DNA from: Diploscapter coronatus
Taxonomy: Eukaryota; Nematoda; Chromadorea; Rhabditida; Rhabditidae
Length of the DNA: 64,000 nt
NCBI GenBank assembly: GCA_964036155.1
Contig: OZ038422.1
Span: 14,407,201-14,471,200 of the forward strand
Direction: 5' to 3'
Below the pieces are notes generated by a model that was given only the letters and a program-made list of their open reading frames with translations, made no database searches and was not told the DNA's origin. Within the stretch, counting starts at the first letter, position 1; each line of letters begins with the position of its first letter. Both the position numbers and the translations under genes were made by a program. Of this stretch, positions 34,643 through 46,117 are shown one piece after another.

Positions 34643-36839
34643 ATGAATTCAATTCCAGACCGACACTTCTCGTGGGTGGACGACTTGAAGAAGATCATGT
34701 TCGACTTCTACATCACGACCGAGCCTAAGCCCTACAATCCCAACGACTATCCTCGACCGAGACCGCGACCACGCTCACCGTCATCTGAGGATGTGCACCG
34801 AATAAAGCGTCCTAGGAGAGACCGCAAAGATATAGTCCATCCAAAGAAACCCATACGCCGAAAGATCTGCCAAATTTGCTATGCCGTGTATGCTGACCAA
34901 AGGGTCAAACATCGAAATGAGGTACTGTTTGAATTATAGATTTTGAGCAGCGCTTAAAGTGATGAACCAATACCTAAAGAAATGTTACTTTTTCACACAG
35001 GAAAGGTGCGATCTCTTTGGGCGCTTCCAAATTCGGACATGAAAACGGTGCATGGCTGTTCTTGCAAGCTTGAGACAGCACTCTGTCATGTTCGTTAATA
35101 AAGAAATAGGGCGCGGCTATTATTCCGAATATTATTGGATTATTTATAATCATCTACAAAGGGTGGGACATACACCAAATAGCTCATTTCGAAAATTAGA
35201 ATTCAAATGGACCCAAAATCGATACAGTAAAGCGCTTTAGCCAGGTCCACTAACGCCTAGCAGTCATTGTGCAGGAAACATTCTTCGTAATGAACATGTG
35301 AGAGTGACGGAGTAATTGCGTGCAATGGTGGACCAACTTAAAGTCAATGTTTTGCTCATTTTCTACCTTCTAGAATTTCAAGCATGCAATAAGTTTACGA
35401 AATTGGATGAAGAAAGGATAATTTTGAAAATTCAGCTATGTCTTTCATGCGCAGCATTCTACAAAGAGAGCATCCCAAAATTCGCCGAATATTATTGCAT
35501 CAAGAGTGAGGGCGGCTGCTCGATCTTGGACTGCAAAAAGTGTCGGTACGACAGATGCGTTGAGATCGGTCTGACACCGGAATGTAAGCCATTTTTACTA
35601 CCTAAATAAAAATGACGAGGAAAATTTGTACAAAAATAATGGAAGTTTCATTTTTTCCATGTAAAATTTGCATTCAAACTAAAAATGCTCCAATACAGTA
35701 TCTAGTCTAAAATAATGAAGTATTTTAATGGGGGGGGGGGGGGATGGCTCAGTGGCTAACGCGCTAGTCACGCCATGCAAAGGTCTCAAGTTCGACTCCC
35801 GCCCCTCCACCCACACCGAGGGGGTTAAGAAATGTCGGTAGTGTCCTGAATAGAATAGGACACGACTTCTTGGATCCCCTACCGCTTGCGCGAGCGGTCC
35901 ATCCGCAAATTGGACAAGCCACCAGTTCCTATGAGCTGGGATAGGCTCTCGTCCATAACGCGCGGAAATGGGGACGCCGACACTGTTAATATACGGTACA
36001 AAGGCGCAAGAAGAAGAAGAAGAAAAGAAGAATGAAGTATTTTAATGCAATACTATGTTCATTAACAATCGAAAATAATGCCATTAGCCTAAGAACCCCA
36101 TTCGCAGGAAATAAAATGGCGTCAATATACCGTAATTTAATATCAATGTAAATGATAATTTAGTTTTGAAAAAAAAAAAAACTAAAATGAACAAAAAATC
36201 TGTTCAGAATTAGTTATCGAATTTTCTCTTTCACATACCCTAGTTTTACCTGCACTGATCGTTAATAGACATCAGATAGTGTTTAAGGAAAATTTTGCAT
36301 TCTGTTATTTCTGAAGAGAAATGATTTTAGGCATAGTCGAAAACAAGTGGGACATTCCGCCGATGAGCACCCAAGAAACTGGTACCACCAATCTAATTAC
36401 TATCCTACCGAAATCAAGCAATATCTATAACAACAACAATAACTATGAATTTTCACGTCCTGTCGTCACTCTTTCTGACTCTAACATCAACGAATCCGTC
36501 ACCATTCCAGCTGACTCTGAAATCAGTAGCTTTACTCACACCGTTGACATTTCTCCTGAATCAAGTTCCATCAGTAATTCTCCGATATCCTTCCCTACCG
36601 AAACAAGCAATGACTCAATTACCTCGATGAATTTCATTACCGATTCGAATATGAATAGTTCAATAACGATTCTGTCTGATCCAATTAATCATATCTCAAT
36701 TAGCTCCGTAAATATCCCGATCGCTGCAATTGATACCTCTAACTGCGCATACGCTATTTCCGCTTCAAATACAAGTTTGTATAGTTCAATTAACCAGTCT
36801 ATTGATAACGAGGATGAATATATCAATGTTATAGATTAG
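34643..36839 (+). CDS. nuclear-receptor-type zinc-finger protein without a ligand-binding domain
   Basis: Exons 34643-34921, 35436-35583 and 36331-36839 are joined at phases 0 and 1 and give 311 residues. The first exon has a Pro/Arg-rich region and then ICQICYAVYADQRVKH. Exon 2 continues with CLSCAAFYKESI, then YYCIKSEGGC and DCKKCRYDRCVEIGL. This is the nuclear hormone receptor DNA-binding domain pattern: CxxC, then CxxCxAF(F/Y), then CxxCRxxxCxxxG. Spacing is unusual: 15 rather than 13 residues between the pairs of finger 1, and a shortened finger 2. The C-terminal 170 residues are Ser/Asn/Thr/Ile-rich and unlike a ligand-binding domain. It should be nuclear and DNA-binding, perhaps weakly. 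The second intron carries a SINE. No alternative exons encoding a ligand-binding domain were found before 37226. Confidence 0.75.
35716..35732. repeat. SINE target-site duplication, left copy
   Basis: AATGAAGTATTTTAATG is repeated exactly at 36031-36047 on the far side of the element. Confidence 0.9.
35733..36030 (+). mobile_element. tRNA-derived SINE
   Basis: About 298 bp inside the second intron of the zinc-finger gene. The head resembles a tRNA, with A-box TGGCTCAGTGG at about 35745 and B-box AGTTCGACTCC near 35789, and CCTCCA follows the acceptor-like stem. The body is unrelated to tRNA, and the 3' tail is an AAG-rich simple repeat. It is flanked by a perfect 17-bp direct repeat, 35716-35732 and 36031-36047, the target-site duplication. 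A G run marks the 5' end. Clean duplications indicate a recent insertion by LINE machinery in trans. Confidence 0.88.
36031..36047. repeat. SINE target-site duplication, right copy
   Basis: Exact 17-bp match to 35716-35732. Confidence 0.9.
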
Positions 36840-37225
36840 TTAGGTATATTATGATAATTTGATTTTTCGACATGGTAAAAATGAACTAGATTTTTCTACA
36901 CTATTCACAAATAACGAAAATCCAAGTTTTCCACATTATTTCTAGGTATCAAGTATTGTGCAAAGTGTTTTAGTGCATTATTACCATATTCATTGTGCCA
37001 TGATGTCATAATCTCACCAAATTGTCTTTCACTAGGTATTGATTAGGCCATAATCTATGATCATAAATAGTTTACTCCTACTAAATTTATTTTAATCGAT
37101 AGCTCGGGAGATCCTCCACTTTATTGTGGAAAATTATCAAAATTAATGATTTTCGAACTACCCTTTGATCTCTATAAATATTGCACATCGAATTTACAAA
37201 TAAATAAACTAATACGACTATTTTT
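36840..37225. other. intergenic, 3' flanks
   Basis: AT-rich 3' flank of the zinc-finger gene, with AATAAA-like motifs near 37200. Nothing else is seen. Confidence 0.45.
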
Positions 37226-37408
37226 TTAGATTGTTTTGCGTGTTATTTTAGGATATCTTAGCTTTGGCTTGAGGTACTTGGCGAATTCTTTGGCAAAGTC
37301 CTTGACAACCTCTCGGTAGAATGGTCTTATTATGTCCTTTCCGTACTTAGTCAGATGAGTGTAGTTATCAAGATAAACCAAATTGGTGGCTTCGTCGTAC
37401 ATCGTGAA
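37226..37408 (-). pseudogene. isolated 3' exon resembling the C-terminus of an SGNH-type acyltransferase (OAC)
   Basis: After an acceptor (TTTCAG, read on the minus strand) a 60-residue frame runs to a TAA: FTMYDEATNLVYLDNYTHLT, then YGKDIIRPFYREV and a basic tail. The arrangement, a hydrophobic strand followed by an Asp, then HLTxxG and P(F/L)(F/Y), resembles the C-terminal Asp/His region of SGNH domains in nematode OAC acyltransferases. No upstream exons are visible between 37409 and 38194, so the rest of the gene is missing. This is probably a fragment left by deletion. The family assignment is tentative. Confidence 0.42.
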
Positions 37409-38194
37409 CTGAAATTGCGAATTTTCAAAAATTGAATTTTATGTTTTGCACAGAACAAATAAGGATAAATTCCCTGATAGACTTGGGGGTTGTTCGAATA
37501 AGCTCTAAATTCTGACAATCTCATCTCATGTTAAGAGATGTCAAGGATAAGAATTGTTGAGATAGTCATGTTCGTTTTGGAAGTTAGGATTTTTTCAGAC
37601 TGAGTACATCGCGTTCTCAACTCATTTTTGGACAACTTTTATGCCATTTCGTCTGACATCAAATCGTATCTCGTGTTTTCGTCTAAGGGAAATTTTATCA
37701 TCTCGGAAACTTGGAATAATATGGACAGTAGCTCAAAATCAGAAAATTTTCTGGCTATCATCTATCATGCTTCTGCAAAAATAACCACCATTGTATAAAA
37801 CTTTTCCAGGATTTTATCATCGTGCAATCAGAATACTTTTCCAGAAATGGCCACACTTCTTTTTTATCTCAATAAAGATCCGTTTCAAAATTCTATTTCA
37901 TAAAAAAAGAATTGAGTGGTATTGGTTTTCCGCGTAATTTACTAAATTTGCTCTTCCAATGACAATTTCTTTCTTCGTCTGGAACGAGTGTTCTAAAATT
38001 TCACTGCACCCTATTACTCTATCATCAATCAAAAAACTGTCATCTCAAAAAATCTCAGAGTTGTTTCCGATTGAATGACTTCCTTGCGTGACACGAATTA
38101 GGAAATCGGCAATGAGAGGAGGGTAATGGATATTTTGAACGGTGTTTTCACAATTCGAATTGATTAGTAGCGGTTTGCGTCGTTCGCGGCTAAA
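37409..38194. other. intergenic, no gene recognised
   Basis: No exons of the truncated acyltransferase-like gene are recognisable here on the minus strand. The plus-strand gene at 38195 starts without an acceptor close to its ATG. Confidence 0.45.
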
Positions 38195-38719
38195 ATGACT
38201 CGGCTGATATTATCATCGATCGTTTTGTTGTGTTTGCTGTCAATCGTGGTAGCTGATAAAGGGTTGCCGGAATGGATGAAGGAATCTCGGGAGAAGGTGA
38301 AATTTTCAATATTCTCGAAGGTTTCCTTCATAGTCTGAAAAGTGGTCAGCTTTGAAATTTCGAAAAATTTTTCCCTATTTTTATTTTATGGATGATAAAG
38401 GAAAATTAGTATGCTGATTAAAACAAATTTTAAGAGGGCATTAATTTATTTGAATAACAAAATAAAACTAATAGGTTTTTTATTTCAGATGAATAAAATC
38501 AAGAAGCCCGATCTCGTGGTTCGCATTTATTCTTGCATGGGCATTAATCAAGATCTGGCCGAGAGAACAAAGCAGCCATTCAAGGAGTGCAACAAGCTGA
38601 ATTCGCACAGTTACACAGATGAGATCATTGATTGCATGCTCAAGGCGATCGTCAAGGAAGCGCCAGATGCTACCATTTCCGATGCCATCATCAAGACCTG
38701 CATCACTCCATATTTCTAA
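38195..38719 (+). CDS. small secreted four-cysteine protein, family member 1
   Basis: Two exons, 38195-38296 and 38489-38719, joined at phase 0; 110 residues. The signal peptide (MTRLILSSIVLLCLLSIVVA) is followed by the family motif LPEWMKESREK at the end of exon 1. Exon 2 encodes a helical chain with four cysteines (YSCMG, KECNK, IDCML, KTCIT) spaced 17, 14 and 21 residues apart. Three related genes follow in tandem (39073, 40070, 40993) with the same exon 1 plan. The layout, a small helical secreted protein with four ordered cysteines, recalls minus-C odorant-binding proteins, but there is no real sequence evidence for that. AATAAA lies at about 38815. Confidence 0.82.
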
Positions 38720-39072
38720 ATTAACACCTCAAAATCATACGATATGAGGGTGACGACCAAGTTTTCTATTTTTTTAATTGTTATTATCCTTCAATTCTTA
38801 AATTCAGTATTACAAATAAAGTCATATTTATGAGAAACGGTTCCACTAGTCAATTCATTCATATAAGAGGGAAATCGAGGATTATGAAATTCGCCAAAAT
38901 TTGTCGATCTTTGGCTGGAATAGGTGTTCAGAAATCGAAGTGTTCACAGACAGTTGCATCAGTCATAAATTCACGAGGACCATAACGAAATACTGTTTGC
39001 CATCAAAACATAAACGTCTAGATTTGGTATAAAACGATGAATGGGCGAAAACGATAAAAAATGATCTACAAA

Positions 39073-39580
39073 ATGGCAAAATTTTATCTAATATTCTCTG
39101 TCCTGCTGATTTTCTCCTCAAATCTTAGTTTCGGCTATGAGCTTCCAGAGTGGTTGGCTTCTGACAAGGAAAAAGTATGTTAATAAACATTTTGTCAAAT
39201 GAGATTAAAACGCCTTTAATAAATTCATCATGAAGAAACGAGTGGAAAAGATAGAGAAAGGTAGGAGGAACGATAATCATACCAAAAAGTGCAGATAGTA
39301 TGCAAACATTCTAGTTGTGACGTTAAATCAAAACGACAAATTTTCGGTTGGTGAAGTTGAAGACGGACGAATTCATCGCAGCGCTCGTGGAATGCGGGAA
39401 GAATGTCCTCGAGCAAGCTGGCATACTCGTAAATTAAACATTCGCGAATTACGAACACGAGCAGGCCCTATCGGGGCGGTCGTCAACTGCCAGCTGAGAT
39501 ACATTGACAGAGAGTCCGACGATGAAGAGTTCCTCAAAGAGCACTACACTCCATGTATTGTGATGTATTCCAATTTCTGA
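39073..39580 (+). pseudogene. small secreted four-cysteine protein, family member 2, probably broken
   Basis: Exon 1 (39073-39174; an in-frame ATG also at 39061) is intact: a signal peptide, then ELPEWLASDKEK and a good donor. The homologous exon 2 starts near 39357 (LKTDEFIAALVECGKN), but its acceptor lacks the usual pyrimidine-CAG. This frame meets a stop soon after GIL near 39440. The C-terminal half continues in another frame (VVNCQLRYIDRESDDEEF, TPCIVMYSNF, stop 39580). No GT-AG intron reconciles the phases. Only a poor GC donor would, and the second cysteine region is lost. A frameshift or decaying gene is the simplest reading; a sequencing error is possible. Confidence 0.6.
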
Positions 39581-40069
39581 AGGAAGAAATCATCAGCATT
39601 TTCATGCTCAATGTGAAATATTGCCAAAATCACCTCATACTTTCTTATTCAAACCATCTTTCATGTATATTTTCAATAGATTTTATGATATTTAACGCCA
39701 ATTTTGCTTTTCGAACTTATACCTGATCTGCTAATAAACGTTTTATTTCAAAGATTGTGACCGCGAACTTTCGTTCGTCGAATTTGCTGAATTGGTTGCC
39801 AATGACAAGTGCTATTATTAAATCATATGTACCAATCGAAGATTCTCAATTCCAACCGAGGCGGTGAAACAATAGTTCGATTTTGGAAATTATCGTTCGA
39901 ATCAATCAAAATTCCGTTCAAAGAAATTGTTTTTCGTTGCAAAATGCCAAGGAAAAAAATACCGTCAAATTATGACTTGCGAGATATGATATATAAAACA
40001 GCGATACTGCTATTTGCACGTTGTCGTTCCTGAAAGTAATAATTACTGATTAGTATCTATTTTATCAAT

Positions 40070-40643
40070 ATGATCAAAATCGTTGGCTTTGCTTTGTTAT
40101 TCACGGTAATTTCTGGATATGATGTTCCGGGATGGTTGAGCGACGTCAAGGAACAGGTGAATTTGAACTTCGAATAATAAAAAAGTGAAAATTCATTATA
40201 GTTAATTTCTAACAATGATAGTTCGGTATTGATTCGAAGCCCAAATATTGTTTTCTGCTAAAAATTTTTAAAATAATAATAAAGCAAACCATGTGAAATA
40301 AAATCGTGCTTCAGTAAAGAAGATGGACGAAATTTTTCCAGCTAAAACTCGTTTTTTACAAAGACAGTGTCATAACATTCTCAGCGGTTCGGAAATTCAG
40401 CTCGGTAAAATCGAGACCAAAGATCTGCCGAAGAAGATCATGGACTGTTCTGAGCACCTGGACAAGATGTTCAAATCAGATATTTCTGCGGATCACGGCA
40501 TCTGCATGGAGGAGTTCATAGCGAAGGAGAAGAACGACGACAAGCTGGTGGATTGCATGTTCCACGAGATCGACAACCACGTCAAGGTCGATCTGATGAA
40601 GGACTACTTGAAGGAACACACCGCAAAATGTATCACTAGCTAA
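40070..40643 (+). CDS. small secreted four-cysteine protein, family member 3
   Basis: Exons 40070-40156 and 40401-40643, phase 0; 109 residues. The signal peptide is MIKIVGFALLFTVISG, then YDVPGWLSDVKEQ closes exon 1, matching the PEW motif of the paralogues with Gly for Glu. Exon 2 begins LGKIETKDLPKKIMDC and has four cysteines spaced 18, 16 and 24 residues apart, ending AKCITS. The acceptor was placed at GGAAATTCAG because it aligns with the paralogues. An open frame further upstream (from 40323) is in the same frame but falls within the intron. Confidence 0.8.
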
Positions 40644-40992
40644 TCTTTGTTCTTTTGGATACATAGTAGCTTCATAAGATGAAAAAGGACTGATATGGTA
40701 GAGAGAATCAGCTAGATATTTGTTCACTTGCAATATTTCTTTGAGTTTAAGAAGAATCAAATATGATATTTTTACATTTTTCTGTAAAATTTATTTAATG
40801 GAATTTAGTCTTGCTAGAATTTTGTTTACAATTCAGTAAAATAAAAGCTTCTGCAGATGAATGTAACTTTTTCTGTAGCTTGATTTGTTCGAGTGAGTAT
40901 TGATCAAAGAAGAACAAAGGTAATTAGTCACACTCAGCTATGACAACGTAGCAGCATCGATTTTATCAACACACAGACAGCTATTCTTGACC

Positions 40993-41812
40993 ATGAGGCT
41001 AGTGCTGGCCATTTTTTCAACCGTCTTCATTCAATCGATAGTGCATGCCTTCGAGATACCTGAATGGTTGAAGAGCGTTGAAAGTCAGGTACGAAAAAGT
41101 CTAAACATGCTTATTCTTGATCTGAGGCTTGTAGAATTGATCAAATTTTCATTCTGGCAGAAATCAGAGTCATCAACATTCACGTATTTCAAAACCATAC
41201 TAAACATTTATATCTTGCATTAGAACACAAATTTTTGGTCCTGAACTTTATAGTCCTTGCTGAAATTACCGACCAAGAGTCAATTGTCCTCCAAATATGA
41301 TTGATGATGTTCCAGGTGAAGAACCTTCAAAATGACCTGCTGGATCAAAGGATGGACCTCTGCCTTGCTACGATGAACATCTACCTCGTACGAGTCGTTG
41401 AGCCATTCGCTGTTTGCGACAAGGAGCACTCGCATCATCCCGATTTGAAAACCAACTGCAGGTGTTCATTCGGCAATTTCACAGCTTCGAAGCTTGACGC
41501 AACATTATGCATAGTTAGGAAATGATAGGAGAGAAACTTCCTTTCACACATTATCTAACGAATACCAAAAATGTGAACCTTTCAAGTTGCCATTTCAGAT
41601 TTAAAGCGATCACCGAGAACATAATGGATACTCACTATTTGAAAACGACCTTAGCCAGTTGTCTTGTGGATCCTCTAAGAGTCAAGAGACAAGAGTTTCT
41701 CGGACCACGAAGACCATGTAGAATGTGCCGAATGCAAATACTCTCAGAGATCATGATGTTCCGAAAAAAGAAGCGGCTAAATAATCAGCCCGAACCAAAG
41801 AGGCTCCATTAA
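40993..41812 (+). CDS. small secreted cysteine protein, family member 4, with extended basic tail
   Basis: Exons 40993-41088, 41316-41461 and 41599-41812 give 151 residues. The signal peptide (MRLVLAIFSTVFIQSIVHA) is followed by FEIPEWLKSVESQ, the family signature. The cysteines DLCLA, AVCDK, NCR and ASCLV occupy the four family positions. Unlike its paralogues it has an extra intron near the third cysteine and a C-terminal extension of about 45 residues that is strongly basic (CRMCRMQ, RKKKR, PEPKRLH), including a possible RVKRQ processing site. AATAAA overlaps the stop region at about 41813. Confidence 0.78.
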
Positions 41813-42256
41813 ATAAAGTACACTGATCTCGAAAGTTTTGTCATCGCATTTCTTTTAGTTTTGATAAAGCAGATTACGAACAATGCCCAGGTTGACCTCT
41901 TCTCATAAAATTTCACTTTTCTGTTCAAACTGCCATTCCTTTATCTACTCGTTCCAATCAATGATTCCTAAATTTGCCAGTATCTGAAATTTCGTCGCTA
42001 TGTTTCTTTTTATTGAAGAGCACCTTGAAGAAACATCAATAAAACTGTCGTTATTTTTCGCTCAAAGATATGATCTGTCGTCAGGCGAAAAAAATCGCCC
42101 ATTAAACCGCTCTCAGCATGTCTTTTCAGTTACTTTTCCTTGGTAATTTAAAAGTTGGACATTTGGTTTTAGGTGCAGTTTGAGTTCAGGTGAACTTGAT
42201 TCTACGAATTTTTTGCGATATTCACGTATTCTAAGATCTATTGAGCTGCTGGAAAC
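41813..42256. other. intergenic, no gene recognised
   Basis: About 440 bases with no coding signal, between the secreted-protein cluster and the aminotransferase gene. Confidence 0.45.
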
Positions 42257-44284
<2,028 letters not shown>

Positions 44285-44951
44285 CAGAAAATCTCCAAAA
44301 CTAGATAATTTTTACGTTTTTTTTTTAGTATTTTACCTATATTAGGCTATGATTTGCAAGTTTTTAGCTTCAAAAATAAAACACGGACATTCTGATGATT
44401 CCTTTTCTAGGAGAAAAATTATGTTTAAAAAAGTTGTTTTAACCAACTACTAAAGCTCATGATTTGATTGTTTTGCTGCAACATTTAGCTAAAATTATCG
44501 ATTTTTTTTAAAGAAAGTCAAAGAAGCCGTCTCTTGGTTCCCACTATACGAAAACCGTGCGCCACACTTGCATTTGCCATTGAACTCACTCAAATTTATT
44601 CGTATGAAAAGACCACTGACTCTGACCATTTTTGTCCATTTCGCTTCGACAAGTTGCTGCTTTTTTTATGTAATTCTTTCTGGGTTTTCGTCAATTCCAT
44701 GAAATTTCATTCAACTTTTCATCCCATCCTCCTGACTTCTAATTTTCGTCAATATGATCCTTTGAAAGCTCATTTTCCCATTTCAAATAAAATCTTTTTA
44801 CTACTTTTCAATAAAGTCGCATAATTTCTCGTTATCCAGCTGGATTTTTGTTTTAAATTCGGTATGATTTGTTCAAAATTGTAAAACGAATTTTTCCTCC
44901 CAGAAATTGTTTAAAAATTTAGAGTGATTTGTTCAGATTCGATATCCAGAA
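44285..44951. other. intergenic, no gene recognised
   Basis: 3' flank of the aminotransferase gene (AATAAA near 44377) and 5' flank of the bZIP gene. A 96-codon frame at 44534-44824 is AT-rich and featureless. Confidence 0.5.
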
Positions 44952-45592
44952 ATGGCCGACATCCGTTCTCTCACTCCCAACATCCGAAAGCGCTCTGCAT
45001 CCCAGGACCTCGACCCCGAGGACGAGTACGCCAAGAGGAGACTCAAGAACAACGAGGCTGTTAACAGGTACGGCGGTAAAACTCGAGCCAATATCGATTT
45101 TTTTTTTTTTTCAAATTTCAAACAATTTCAGAACTCGCCAAAAGAAGAAGCAGGAAGAAGAGGAAACGGCGAAGAAAGTCGAGGAACTACGTACCGAAAA
45201 TGAACAGCTCGAGAGGAAGGTTGGATTTTTTAAAATTTAAAATTGTTCCGAATTGTTATATTTTCACCCACTTTAAACATTCGATAATTTTGGAAACTTC
45301 AAATAATACGTGGAATTTTTTTGGAATGATTTTCGAAAAGCATAAAAAATATAACTAGCTATGTCTTTATTCAACATGTCTAGATTTTATCTGAAAACTT
45401 ACCAATTCAAAATTTCATTCAAAGACTTTAGACCTCTTTTGAAACCTATCAAAACTCAAGATTTTCGAATTGCAGGTGGAATCCTTGCAGAAGGAGTTGG
45501 CGTTCCTGAAGGAGATGTTCGTGACTTATGCTAATCACGGCGCCAAGCGGCCCATCAGCAATGGATCTGCTGCTCACACCTCTGCTAACTAG
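44952..45592 (+). CDS. C/EBP-like bZIP transcription factor (CEBP-2/CEBPG type)
   Basis: Exons 44952-45067, 45132-45219 and 45476-45592 give 106 residues, compact like the gamma-type C/EBP proteins. After a short N-terminus comes the basic region DEYAKRRLKNNEAVNRTRQK, with the NNEAV core of C/EBP factors. A leucine zipper follows (VEELRTENEQLERKV, LQKELAFLKEMF). There is no separate activation domain, which suggests it acts by heterodimerising with a larger C/EBP partner. It would bind CCAAT-type sites in the nucleus. It is the first of three collinear genes; the neuroguidin start is 525 bases downstream. Confidence 0.9.
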
Positions 45593-46117
45593 ATAACGTT
45601 GCCTAATTCCACTCACACCAATTGCTGTAAATTTTTGCCTGTTTTAGTTTCTCATAACTCGTTCAAATCTAATTACTTGTGTACCAGTAGGCAAAGAGCT
45701 TATTTGGATTCAAACGAACCTGATTTTGATCAGATTAGAGTGATTTTTTATTTATCTAAAAATTTTAGTTTATCTTTGGAAATATTCTTTCTTCAAATTT
45801 AATAATATTTTTAGCAGGTAGAAACTCAATTTCAGGAGGTTCGAATCACCCCTTTTAGTCCATAAAAATCGTCCAAAAATGATCGTGTTGTTGTTTCAAA
45901 AGCGGGTTTTCATTTCTCATTTCAGCCATTCCTCCAACATAAAACATTCCCTTTTCCGGTAGCTTCAAAAGTCGGGCTTTTTTGTTCTTTTTATACGGAT
46001 AATAAATTGATTTTCTAATCTTATTTTGTGTTATATTTTACCTGATTTTATCGTTTGATATCGATATGATATTTACCATTTTAGATGTATTCGCTAAAAA
46101 TTTAGATTTCTTGCAGA
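45593..46117. other. spacer between bZIP and neuroguidin genes
   Basis: AT-rich. It contains TTCTTGCAG ending one base before the next ATG, consistent with a spliced-leader acceptor. AATAAA-like signals lie near 46001. Confidence 0.5.

Noticed and set aside
35733..35805. A tRNA gene
   Set aside because: A and B boxes are present, but the anticodon arm does not fold convincingly and the sequence continues into a tailed element flanked by a target duplication, so it is the SINE head.
45836..45860. B-box-like GGTTCGAATC suggesting a tRNA
   Set aside because: There is no A box or cloverleaf upstream.
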